Below, in pieces: positions 48,201 to 58,285 of a DNA stretch of 64,000 nt. Each line of letters begins with the position of its first letter. Position 1 is the first letter of the stretch. A program made the translations under genes and the position numbers. Below the pieces are notes generated by a model. The model saw only the letters and a program-made list of their open reading frames with translations. It did no database searches and was not told the origin of the DNA. The stretch is from Adenophora triphylla var. japonica (lineage: Eukaryota; Streptophyta; Magnoliopsida; Asterales; Campanulaceae). The stretch lies in NCBI GenBank assembly GCA_022495995.1, contig JAFEMH010006998.1:1-64000 (forward strand). The letters run 5' to 3'.

Positions 48201-51200
48201 TTGGTATCAGCGTCATTCTGAGGAATTATGCTGATAATTGGTAACCCTTTCAGACGCCTCTTAGTAACTCTGGTTATCTCTTCACCATTAGCTCTAATTA
48301 AATAGAGTGTATCGGTGTCATCAACGACTCCGAGAGTATCATGGCCTTCTGACCAGGCTCCATATTTAAAAGTGGCAAGAGAGCTGCCTGATTTCACAGC
48401 ACAAAAATTAGATGTAGGTTTGACAAAGAAGAGATATATCTTTCTTTCTATTTTCTTTTTCTTTTCTTTTTTTCATAAGAAAAAAAAATGTATTAACAAA
48501 TTGACAAAGAGAATCATGTTCAGCTTCCAAAATTTTTTTGACTCTAAACTGGTAATGACAAAGAGCTGAATAAAATTAAAATTATAACCGGAGGGTCTAC
48601 TCTTCTGAATGCACCCTAGCTTATATAGCCACAACAGATAAGGTGTAATGAGGATATAAAGTGATCATTCAGGTTGTGTCTGGAGGTAATTCAAGACAAT
48701 GCCAACTGGCCAACTGAATAGCAGAACTAAATTTTATTATGACGAGTAACATAAATGAAAAATAACAAACTATTAGGGCTAGTTTGGTCGCCCGACACGG
48801 ATAAACATGATTAATTATCGAGGTATTATTTATCCCCTGATTATTAGTGAAGGAGATTAATAGTCCGGTTCTTGAATACAAAAGATGTTTGGTAAATACA
48901 GTATGAAGAATGAGATTAATACTAAAATTACTAAATCCTCCATATGGCATCGTTGTTTAATTTTTTCTGCGATAACAAACAAAACCTAACTCCAATAAAA
49001 CTCCCTTACATTTTACAGCAATAAGAAAAAGATGACTTTAATTAGGAAAAAAAATGTAAACAGTTTTTTTTAATCAGTGAACCTGTAAACAATTTAAAAC
49101 CCAAGTATATCTTGGTGAATGGTGGGTGATTATTGATTAAGGCCGTCATAGAAGAGGATGGCGGCCTCTTGCATATCATCATCAATTGCGGAGATTGGAA
49201 GATGAACTGATGGTACATTTGCAGGTCTCTTGGCTGAATCTACAATATACCTATGGTGATTAACATTCATCAAATTGCATCTAGGTTTGAAAGCTTACAT
49301 ATGGGTTTAGATCTGGGATTTCAAAATTGAGATAAAGGTTTGAGCAGAAAGAGAAATCAAGATTCCTTCGTGAATGTAGATTGGTAGATCTTTCTTCTTT
49401 AACTGAAAAGCTTCAAGCGTCAAAACTTGAAGTCATCTCAAATAAAGTGTGTGGGTGGGTGTGTGAGAGAGAGAGAGAGGGAGAGGGAGAGGGAGAGAGA
49501 GAGGTGGAAGGGAGAGAAAAGGTAAGGGTCTATCATGCAGAGAAGGAAAAAGAAATTAGGGAGTCATGACTTTTACTACTGTTGGAGAGGGCAATTGTGT
49601 CAAAGCACATGATATGTTGTAGGTGTATAAATAATACCAGTCTCCACCAATGTATTAATTGTCAGGGGATTACGTCATTTAGCCGGGGTAATAGGGATTA
49701 TTAGTCTCTTAAATCTGCCAAACACTTCCATGGCAGAATTAATTATCGTATCTGGCCCTGTTCCGAGCTACCAAACGCCTCCTTAGTGTACTATTCTAAA
49801 CATTGTAGAATGTAACCCCATGCAAAGGCACCAAAGAACAGCTAAGACTCCATATTTCCAAGGTACAGCACCATATCCACCTTTTTAGCACCTGAAGAAA
49901 CAAGGTAATAGACTTGGAGCTCACCCTTGCCCATGAACAAGATAGCATAACTGTGTTGCCCTATTTTTGGAACTTGTCAACTTGTTTTGTTTAGATACAT
50001 TTATTAAATTTTTGGTTCAAAGCATTTGGTCTATTGGTACTAAATTTATAATAAGAAACCTTAAATCTCCATTACTATTGGGAAGGCTACTACAGAGACA
50101 AAATACACTACCCCAATGGGGGTAATAGGTGGATACAGGGATTGAATGAAATCGGAAAATGGATACGGGATGGGTTCAGTTCCCAACTTGTGTCTCACCA
50201 TTCCTATACCCTGCCATATCCCACATGCACCTGCATACAAGTCGATAATTTCATGGAGTCCACTTTGGAGTATCTGCGCTTCATAGAAGTAAAGTCATAG
50301 AATACCAAAAGGCATCAGGAATCGTCTCAAGTAGATAGAATAAGGCTATATTTTGTCCTATGGGGATTGTGGCAGCATTACACTACATTTCACTGTACCA
50401 GTGACCCTTTACACATCTTTTTTTGAAAAATCATGGTGACATAACCCAATAGTTAAGCAGCTATACTCCCTCCGTCCCATTGATAAGTTTACAAACTTCC
50501 TCTTTAGGTGTCCCATTGATAAGTTACATTTTCCTAGAATGGAAATTTTATAATACTTCTTTATTAATGGTACCAACTTGTCTACTCACAACAACTATCC
50601 AATCACTATTTCCTACCCCATTTTCTCTCTCCTACCCACTCACAACACCTACTATTATAATTATTCTTCTTAATTTTCGTGCACTCTCCATTTTGTAAAC
50701 TTATCAATGGGATGCAGGGAGTATATGATAAAATAATAAAATCGTTCAATGTTTGCAGCTCCTTCTTCTGCTCGAAACCTAGAAAGATGCAAGGTAACAA
50801 TGCTCGGGCATAGCTCTTGTGGAGCATACTCCCTCCGTCCCACTAAATATTACACTTTTGTGCATGGACACGGAGATTAATAAAATGCGTCGCTGGTGTA
50901 AGTGTTGAGTATAAAAATTGAAGTAGGAGAGAGAAAGTGGGGTAGGGAATAGTGAGTGGATAGTTGTTGTGAGTATGCAAGTGGGTCCCATTGATTAAAG
51001 AAATATTTTAAATTTTCCATTTTGGGAAGTGTAACTTTTAATGGGACAACATTTTTGGCAAAAAGTGTAGCTTTAAGTGGGATAGAGTAAGTATTTAACA
51101 ATGCCAATAACATTAATGTTACGTACCAGTAAATAAGCCACAGGGCTTTTGGTAATCATCATCCTTCTGTAATACTGTTATTCGGTTTCCAACCGCTATA

Positions 51201-54011
51201 GCAACCCGTTCACCTCTTGGAGAGATAAACAGTGACGTCCATTTCTTCAACTTCTGTGGATGCTTGTATTTATTCCATTTCTCTTTAAGCTGACCAAGAC
51301 CTTCACATGATAGCAAAAACAACAGGACGTAAGAAAAAAAGAACCAGTTCAGAAACAAGTGCAAGCATCTTGCAAAGGGTATGCTAAGGGACTCAAAATG
51401 AAGGTGTTATTTGTTTAAATCATAGTTTCGAAATGATAGCGCCTCTCTCGCCCGCCTCGCATTTTTGGCGTCTTTAGGGGTCTACCGCCTTTTGGTTTTG
51501 AGGCGGGCTGTTGTGCGCCTTTTTAGCACAGGCGAGGCCTTTCTTGGTTATGGCGAGAGGCGTGAGGAGTCTTCATTTGTCAAAAGGCACAATAGGCGTA
51601 TGTGTAATATTAAACTAGATCATTTTGTAATTATAGTTGTATTATTTTAACTTAAAATGCGTTGTTTTGGGAAAACATGGGGTAAAGATAGCTTGTGGCG
51701 TGCATGAAAAAGAAAGATATATGTAATTTCTCTCGAGCGATCAAAAGAAAATAAGTGTAATAAATAACGAATTAGAAGAACGATAAAGAAGTGTAACAAA
51801 AAACACTACCGATAGCTTGCTTTATTCTAATTTTTAAAGGGAGGTTTGCAAATTATATTATGTTTACTAGTTTACTTTGGGTCTCCTTTTATCATTTGAA
51901 ATTTTAGCTATATCTTATGTTCATCTCTAGGTATCCCTGGGTATGAACTTATATATTTGAACTCACTCATTTTTACGCTTTTAAATGACTACTTGTTTAA
52001 TTATTTGAAATCAAATGTGTTTTTTTTGTCATAGAAATTCTCACTGTTGGGGTGTTTTAATTGTGTTAAGTTGCTATTACATGTGAAATTGTGACATTTA
52101 TTTAATACAAAATTCTTGTTCTTAACATGTTTAGGCTCTGTTTAATACTCCCTCCGTCCCAGACCAAGGTTCCTTGGGTGGGATTTCACGCTTCTTAAGA
52201 AATTTTTAAAAAATGAATAAAAACTGTAAGTGGATAGAAGATTAGAGGAGAGAAAATGTAAGAGTTAAATGTGGGGTAGGGAATAGTAGTTAATGATTGG
52301 TTTTTTTGAAAGTGGGTAGAAGATTAGAGGAGAGAGAATGTAAAAGTTAAATGTGGGGTAGGGAATAGTAGTTAATGATTGGTTTAATGAATGGTTTTTT
52401 TGTAAATATATTAAATTATAAGGGTTTAAATATATTCAAAACTTGCCATTTATGGAAGGGAACCTTGAAGTGGGATGGACCAAAAGGGAAAGTAGGAACC
52501 TTGAAGTGGGGCGGAGGGAGTATATTTTACACATATATTACTTTAATATTCCTTTTGTTTTATTTTACCGCCTTGCTCGCCTTTCGGCCGCCATTCAACC
52601 GCCTCGCCATTCGCCTTTTCTAGGAACCTCTCGCCCGCCTCTCGCCTTTCACATTTAACAACTATGGTTTAAATATGGAGACAAAGAAAAAATTATAACA
52701 GAGAACACTAGTCACATGCCACTTTAACCCTGCCAATAATACTCGATACATAGAATCATAATACTAATACCATAGATGTATGTCAGTTTTACATAAAAAG
52801 AACTCATAGAGGTTTGAATTTGGTCAAAACAGAAAGTCCAAATTTGCTCATAACAGCAAAAAACGCCATCTTCGCTCCGTGTTTCTCAAGCATAACTTTC
52901 ATTTAGATGTAGTAGAGTATCAGAACTCATATCAGATGTTTCAGTTAAATGTGTAGTGAACAAGGGCTACATACACTGGAGCTGATCTTGACTACCACAG
53001 AAATTCCCTCACCAAACAAATTAACCTTTACATATCAATCAGGAAAACTCTATATGCAACTTTTATTAGCATCCACATCAAAATCCATACCATGATTCTG
53101 ACTTGTGTGCCATGAATATCACCGTATAATCCAATCAATTGAACCAAACTACAAGTCAAATTAACTTTCATCACTTAGGGGTAACCTAGATGAATCCTTT
53201 TTCACCACTCCAAAGCAAGGACATGACTCTAAAACTACCCGAAATATATCAGCTCTACACCGATCTTCATATCTCCAAATCCATATCCTCCACTCGTTAC
53301 TTCTTAGTCCACCAGAAAATGAAAATCATCAATGGTTGCCTTGGTTTTTCATTCAACAACAAAGCCTAAGTCCCAAAATAATTTGGGGCCGGCTAACATG
53401 AACCCTCATATGTCATCGTGAAAGAAAAGATGTTTGGCTTTTCATTACAATTTATAAATAAAATCTCAAAACACCAAATCCCACCAGAAAATTATCTCTC
53501 TTGCCACATAGAATCCTTAAGAGACTAATCATGGCCTTTTATTGACATTTTAACTATCCAAGTCACTGTTACTACCTATTAAAATACAAGTGCGAAATCA
53601 ACTACACCAAAAGTGTCTTGAGATTCCCAAATTAGCATAATACAGATGCTAATATACACAATTATGCAAATTTAATTTTATAATTTGCCGGGTACAGTTG
53701 AAATTATTAAAGCTGTAAATATACTCGAAATATTATGATGATCAAACTGACCTCGTGTTGAAAGCATCGAGAGAATTTTTTCCTTAATAGCTTCATTTGA
53801 CTGAAAATTGATCTAGTTAGCTAAGGTTTTAACATTTGAAGTACCGGTTACGGAAATGAACACCAAAAAAATGACGGTGCTACTGTGTGTGGGGTGAGAG
53901 AGTGGGAGAGAGAACCTGCTGCTGTAGTAATGGCGGATAATAAGAGTACGGCCCGGAAGCATGGTGGCGCGTCTCGTAGAGAATTTCAGGCGAGCTTCCC
54001 TCTGCCGCCAT
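35894..54011 (-). CDS. MIP2: MAG2-interacting protein 2 (NBAS/Sec39 homologue), 12 exons, four one-base frame breaks
   Basis: Exons (minus): 54011-53916, 53800-53752, 51300-51127, 48387-48189, 48081-47867, 47224-46258, 44983-44021, 43693-43611, 41323-40964, 40239-39086, 38969-38704, 38505-35894. All introns are GT-AG and phases agree once the indels are discounted. The implied length is about 2379 residues, matching Arabidopsis MIP2 (At5g24350). The N-terminus (ILYETRHHAS) leads into a WD-like propeller (LFISPRGERVAIAVGNRITV; LGVVDDTDTLYLIRANGEE), followed by a Sec39 helical region (KFVRRQPSRTDNDWANMW; AIAREAAVAGDLQLAFDL). In plants this subunit joins MAG2, MIP1 and MIP3 to tether Golgi-derived vesicles at the ER. 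The frame is broken at 44302-44306 (one extra base) and at 39799-39802, 39178-39182 and 37495-37499 (one missing base each). All four lie in A/T runs, so assembly error is as likely as decay. Confidence 0.93.
40797..40829. repeat. (TG)n(AC)n microsatellite in MIP2 intron 9
   Basis: Alternating GT, then TATACACACA..., forms a self-complementary dinucleotide tract. It lies well inside the intron (40240-40963). Confidence 0.9.
41391..41469. mobile_element. 79-base hairpin MITE in MIP2 intron 8
   Basis: Arms CTCCCTCCGTCCCAAAATGA and GAGTCATTTTGGGACAGAGG make a near-complete foldback with almost no loop. The right flank is TA and the left flank GA. It shares its subterminal sequence with 47376-47476. 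Confidence 0.75.
42012..43536. mobile_element. 1.5-kb element with long inverted repeats, filling MIP2 intron 8
   Basis: The first and last 200 or more bases are inverted copies: GAGTTTTTAGCCAAATTGAC on the left against GTCAATTTGGCCAAAAACTC on the right, continuing through GGGATAGTCAATTTCAC, TCAATTTGACCA, ACACCCGCTATAAAATTA and AACAATTTAACAG. No clean target duplication was found. The interior at about 42270-42600 has an exon-like GC-richer segment (open frame 42223-42582, starting within the element) that I do not recognise. Long arms without a transposase suggest a Mutator-like or other long-TIR non-autonomous element. Confidence 0.75.
45180..45209. repeat. (GT)n microsatellite in MIP2 intron 6
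   Basis: About 13 GT units adjoin the left TA of the MITE at 45212. MITE insertion beside the dinucleotide repeat is visible directly. Confidence 0.9.
45212..45492. mobile_element. Stowaway-like MITE in MIP2 intron 6
   Basis: TA flanks at 45210-45211 and 45493-45494. Arms CTCCCTCCGTCCAACGTGAG, continuing TGGATAC, pair with GTATCCACTCACGTGGGACG and then GAGGGAG. Confidence 0.9.
47376..47476. mobile_element. 101-base hairpin MITE in MIP2 intron 5
   Basis: Arms CTCCCTCCGTCCCAAAATGA (then ATGACC) and CATTCATTTTGGGAAAGAGG pair. AATTTGCT and AGCAAATT sit either side of the centre. The right flank is TA. It is a close relative of 41391-41469. Confidence 0.78.
48776..49782. mobile_element. PIF/Harbinger-like element in MIP2 intron 3
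   Basis: TTA duplicated at 48773-48775 and 49783-49785. The ends are GGGCTAGTTTGGTCGC and GAGCTACCAAACGCCTCC, with the inner GGGGATTA / TTATCCCCTGATTA complementary. The interior includes a GC-richer, exon-like patch at about 49125-49250 whose minus strand reads VPSVHLPISAIDDDMQEAAI then LFYDGLNQ-stop, possibly a captured gene end that I do not recognise. A (GA)n run follows at about 49465-49505. Confidence 0.72.
49786..50465. other. Middle of MIP2 intron 3, nothing recognisable
   Basis: AT-rich intron sequence between two mobile elements. I see no TIR pair, tandem repeat or coding signal. Confidence 0.5.
50466..50721. mobile_element. Stowaway-like MITE in MIP2 intron 3
   Basis: TA-flanked (50464-50465, 50722-50723). 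Arms CTCCCTCCGTCCCATTGATA (then AGTTTAC) and GTAAACTTATCAATGGGATG (then CAGGGAG) pair closely. Confidence 0.9.
50829..51091. mobile_element. Stowaway-like MITE beside exon 3 of MIP2
   Basis: TA-flanked (50827-50828, 51092-51093). Arms CTCCCTCCGTCCCACTAAAT (then TACACTTTT) and AAAAGTGTAGCTTTAAGTGG (then GATAGAGTAAG) pair. Its right end is only 35 bases from the exon 3 donor (exon ends at 51127), so it sits inside the splice-proximal zone. Confidence 0.85.
51421..52666. mobile_element. Non-autonomous hAT-type element with a nested MITE, in MIP2 intron 2
   Basis: An exact 8-base duplication GTTTAAAT at 51413-51420 and 52667-52674. The termini CATAGTTTCGAAATG and CATTTAACAACTATG are inverted repeats. 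Both arms are rich in CGCCTCTCGCC / GGCGAGAGGCG motifs, unlike the AT-rich centre. The Stowaway-like element at 52148-52520 lies inside it. Confidence 0.85.
52148..52520. mobile_element. Stowaway-like MITE with an internal tandem duplication
   Basis: TA-flanked (52146-52147, 52521-52522). Arms CTCCCTCCGTCCCAGACC (then AAGGTTCC) and GGAACCTTGAAGTGGGGCGG (then AGGGAG) pair. A block of about 75 bases starting GTGGATAGAAGATTAGAGGA, including TGTGGGGTAGGGAATAGTAG, occurs twice in tandem (about 52231 and 52312). Confidence 0.85.
53353..53420 (-). repeat. 3' tail of an RTE-type LINE in MIP2 intron 2
   Basis: CAACAACAAAGCCTAAGTCC followed by CAAAATAATTTGGGGCCGGC and TAACATGAA is the well-known terminal block of plant RTE LINEs. 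Only the tail is present. It is related to 35106-35180. Confidence 0.6.
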
Positions 54012-54628
54012 AACTATGTAATCACAACAACTGAATCTGTGCCATTGATCTCAAATTCAGAGCTCAAAACCCCGATAAGGACACGTATACATTCGATCCG
54101 CGCTTGTGATGGCGTGTTTGTGTTTGTGTGTGTGTGTGAGAGAGAGAGAGGAGGGGAGGGGAGGAGGAGAGACGGTGCGATCAACCGGTTCGACCGCTAT
54201 TTTTTTCGACCCCGGTTTCGTGAGCCGGATTAGTCATAACTCATGCTAATTGGGTATTTTATCTTTCTATTGGGAAGAATCCAAATAGTCCCTCTAAAAA
54301 ACATTTATATTCAAAAGTCCATAAAATGTTTGTATTAACAAATATGTTCACGAATTAGATCTTTAATGCTAAAAAAATCCAAAATTAATGATTTAACTAA
54401 CATATTTAACTAACACTTAAAAAAAACGGATTTTAAAACTAAACGAACGGTTCGAACAAAAGCTAGCAGCACCCGTCATCATCGTACATGCTTTCTTTCC
54501 TTTTATATACCTGCCCCGATCAATTTTACTAGATCTAATGAATAGTTCAACATGGATGGGAGACCAAATTAACATGTACTGTATTCATTATTGTTTAGTC
54601 TCCACCAATCCATTTTGCAAGCCTCTAA
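54012..54628. other. 5' flank of MIP2
   Basis: It contains the probable MIP2 leader and promoter. A (GT)n(GA)n tract at about 54122-54150 lies roughly 110-140 bases before the MIP2 start. No TATA box is clear at a sensible distance. No gene is present. Confidence 0.5.
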
Positions 54629-56153
54629 CACCGTGATTATGATTAGTGGTGAACCAATTTTGATTGATCGAGAGAAATTTTGGGAACCAAATTTGGTTTA
54701 TGGCAGTTAGTGGTGAAAGAATATTCATTCATTGCCATGGACGAAAAAATTCGTTTATTTCATGAACTAATTTGTGAACGAAAATTGATTCGAGTTATAT
54801 GTGTATTTTGTAATTTTGTCATTTTTAAAATTATATTATTTAAATAAGAATATTAAAAATATTTATAATTTCTTTTTCTCTATAAATAGAGTCTAATTTC
54901 GTAATATTTGACATAATTTTAATATTTTACTATTTAAAAATGATTAAATTTGTTTATTGTATTTATTTGACACAATTTTAATATTTTATATATTCAAGTT
55001 TTCTCTTGTGCCAAACGACGTCGTTTATGTCAAAATATAAAAAACGTTCACTTTCTTTTTTCCTTATAAATAGGAGGCATTTACAAAAAACTACTTTAGA
55101 AATATGGAAATTACAAAAAAAAAAAAAAACACATAAGTTCAAAATTACAAATTATTTTTTTTTTTTGGTTTTTTTTATCAGTTTTGGTCAAACAACTGAT
55201 AATTTCAGTTATCACTTGTTTACAACCGATAACTGAAATTATCATTTGTTTGAACAACTGATAACTGAAATTATCAGTTGTTAGACCAAAACTGATAAAA
55301 AAAACCAAAAAAAAAAAAAAAGTTTTTTGTAAAAAAAGAAAAAAAAATTTACATTTTTGTAATTTCCCATCTTACATGTTTTTTTTGTAAATGTCATTTT
55401 TTTTTGTGAGTTTTTTTTGTAATAAACCCAATAAATAGAGGTGAAGATTGAGTAGGTTATTTACATCTCTTCTTCCACACTTCCACTTTTTATAATTAGC
55501 AAAAGAAATCAAGATTTTCTTTTTTTTGATCATGGATAATTACGGGAATAGTTCTCATAATTTCAAAAATAATCCTGATCATCATATGATTAGTTCGAGC
55601 AAATGATTGATAACGATCCCAACTTCGTACACAATTATAAACAAAACAACTTTCAGAATTACCCCAACAACTCAAATTCTCTAAATTTCAACCAAAAAGC
55701 ACCCCAAGATTTTAATTCTCCACTAAACACCCGATCATCTTTTGGCTTTGCACATAATTGAGCATATATATGCGAAGAATAAACCTTGAGATCGTATAAA
55801 TCATTTAATGTATTATCGTCATTGTTTTCCTTTCGTTTGTTTGTGTTTTGTATTTTAGTTTTTCAATTTTTTATGAGTGTAATGTTTTAAATTATCGTAA
55901 TTTGAAGTTTATTTATTAGTATTTAATTTTTCAAAATTATGCAATCAAGTAAAATAATAAAATAAATAATTAACTTTTTTAATGACGTTAATAAAACATA
56001 ATATTGTATATTGTATATTATTAATTTATAACATGGAATTATTATTAAAACAATATATCTGTGAACGAAAATTCGTTCACCTCTATCGCATATAAGCCGG
56101 TGTGAACGAAATTTCACTTCACATGCCTGTTTCGTTCACCAATGTGGATGTTC
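54629..56153. mobile_element. PIF/Harbinger-like remnant
   Basis: TAA at 54626-54628 and 56154-56156. The right end TTTCGTTCACCAATGTGGAT (then GTTC) and the left GATTAGTGGTGAACCAA share an imperfect inverted repeat, with more GTGAACGAAA motifs inside both ends. About 55532-55760 includes an ORF1-like start, MDNYGNSSHNFKNN, and an Asn/Phe/Gln-rich stretch (NNFQNYPNNSN), as in the Myb-like protein of plant Harbinger elements, broken by stops. No transposase remains. Another foldback (55167-55306) is nested in it. Confidence 0.5.
55167..55306. repeat. 140-base hairpin with repeated CAACTGATAA motif
   Basis: The arms GGTTTTTTTTATCAGTTTTG and CAAAACTGATAAAAAAAACC are perfect complements, continuing through GTC(A/T)AACAACTGATAATTTC with few mismatches. 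The loop itself repeats GATAACTGAAATTATCA, so it can fold in more than one register. Weaker complementarity extends outward (GGAAATTAC / GTAATTTCC; GCATTTAC / GTAAATG) to about 55075-55400. Confidence 0.85.
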
Positions 56154-56156
56154 TAA

Positions 56157-57335
56157 GATTTCACAATATAATTTTTGGGGTTTCACTCGTCGTCTTACTG
56201 CTCTTCTGTTACCTTTGCATGCCATTGATAGTAGTATCTTTTATTGTCTGTGTTTATCTTTTTTAGGGAATTTGACCCGAAAGTTCCTTTTGGAACAAAT
56301 CACTTTTCCTCAAGTTTCTCATTAAATCGAAATGACCTAGAAGTTCTTATGCAGTAATATATAATACTGCATGCAATATTATTATATTTACTCATATGTG
56401 AATATAATACTGCATCTATAATACAACATGGTGAAGAAACTTCTCGGGCATTATGATACTTTTTTAGAACTTTCCGGTCACTCTCCCCTCTTTTATATTG
56501 CCAATTTGATATATTTTTTTAGTGCCAATGGTAAGTATTAGTGTTTTTTTAGTGTCAGAGGAAGTGTTTTCGAGTATCAATGTTAGTGTTAAATAGTGTC
56601 AAAAACGAAATCACCGACACTCTTTAAAACTAAAAGTAACACTATTTTATTCACTAACAAGTGCATTTTCATTCAATTACCTATGAGATTCTATGAGTTG
56701 GTACTCAATTATACAAGAATCTGACACTAAATTATATATGCACTAGCCTTCATTAACAAGTGTGTTGGCACTAATTACACACGTACGAGCATTAGTCACA
56801 AGTTAACTGGCAACAATTTGATCGGACTGCGCCCACACCAACTACCCCTTCTACATAGTATTCAATTAAATTTTCGCATTTTCTTCTGCATCTTCCCTTC
56901 CCCCCTTTGTCCATTATTTATTGTTCACTTTCTTTTCCGGTCACCAATAAATAGGAGGTATTTGCAAAACAAAGAGAATAAAATGATCAAATTCGATTAA
57001 TCAACTAACTCGGTCAATTGATAGTCATTTTTAGCGGATTTTGCTGTGCGGGTTGTCGGGGTTTGATCAGTTTCAGCAATCCTTTTCTCCTTCATATATT
57101 CGTAATACCATGGATGTCGTCGCATGCACAATACGAGCTAGCGACCCTTCCCGGTCCTTAGAGCACAATCTATTTGAGCCGCCAATATAAAAATCCATTT
57201 TTTCGATCTTTAGAAAAACTGACTTTTTTTCAGAGAACAACTCTTATAAAATGTAATCTATATTGGGAAATAAAATAAAAAAAATATTATTTAAAATAAT
57301 AATACGATTAATTTCCGATTTAGTGTCCAGTAATG
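56157..57335. other. Intergenic AT-rich sequence
   Basis: About 56270-56350 is related in inverse orientation to about 31340-31425. About 56518-56605 has AGTGTCAG/AGTGCCAATGG units like the two minisatellites. No gene is seen. Confidence 0.5.
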
Positions 57336-57708
57336 ATTAGAAATAATTGCACTTTTAATCACTATAATTAATAAAATTTAAAAGTAATATTAGTAATATG
57401 GATAATAATATTATTATTTTTTCCAAATATTATCATTACCATTATTATATTTAAAATTACTAATGAAATTACTATGTATATTATATTGTTATTGAAATTA
57501 TTAATAATACTTTGTGTGTCTCAAAATATTATTAGAATTAATTGCATTTTTAATCACTATAATTAATAAAATTTAGAAATAATATTAATAGTGATGACAC
57601 TAGTATTTCCAAATATTATCATTATCATTAATTATATTAAAAATTACTATTGAAATTACTATGTATACTATATTGTTATTGAAATTATCAATAATACTTT
57701 TTCCGTCT
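57336..57708. repeat. Tandem duplication of an AT-rich unit of about 190 bases
   Basis: Two consecutive, diverged copies (about 57336-57519 and 57531-57708) share TTTTAATCACTATAATTAAT, TTTCCAAATATTATCATTA and TATATTGTTATTGAAATTAT blocks. Nothing coding is present. Confidence 0.85.
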
Positions 57709-57729
57709 CTCGTCTCGTAATAATAGTAG

Positions 57730-57767
57730 TTGCAAGAGCGGAGCTCTACCAACTGAGCTATATCCCC
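57730..57767 (-). other. Plastid trnA-UGC exon 1 fragment in nuclear DNA
   Basis: The minus strand reads GGGGATATAGCTCAGTTGGT then AGAGCTCCGCTCTTGCAA. These 38 bases are the first exon of the plastid alanine tRNA gene, from the acceptor 5' strand through the D-arm to the anticodon TGC plus one base. The match stops at the exon/intron boundary of the plastid gene. The 3' half of the tRNA is absent, so it cannot make a tRNA. Confidence 0.8.
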
Positions 57768-58285
57768 GTGCCAAGTGGAGCACATTTAATTATTTAGACA
57801 ATTAACAAGTTATTTTTATTTTTATCATTAACATTAACTAGTCAGTAACCCGTCGATACCCGACGGTGAATAATTTTTTTTTGATTAAGTAAATGATTAT
57901 TTATGTGTTTTAATTGATTTTTAAGTAACAATATAAATCGAAATTGATAATCAATGTAGCGGATATTAGGAGTATAATTAATACAGAAAAAAGATGTTGA
58001 CACATGATGTAACGTGGAAAGCCCTTGAGACAACTATCTCGCTGGCACAAAACCACGGGAGGTTAGGTCCCTGCCTAACCAAAAAACATTATTAAGATTT
58101 TAGTGTTACAACTTTGGAAGATGAAGAGATATGGTTACAATAGCGTGAGTTTAATAGTGTGTGCCTAAGTGTCAACATAATCTCTTCCATCTCCTATATA
58201 TTTAAAGAAAAATAAAATAAAAACAAAGAAAATAATAAGAAATTGCAATACTTTTGTTTAACCACAAATTGTGCGACATAAATTC

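Noticed and set aside
57730..57783. A functional tRNA-Ala gene
   Set aside because: Only the 5' half of the plastid tRNA is present; the T-arm and 3' acceptor strand are missing.
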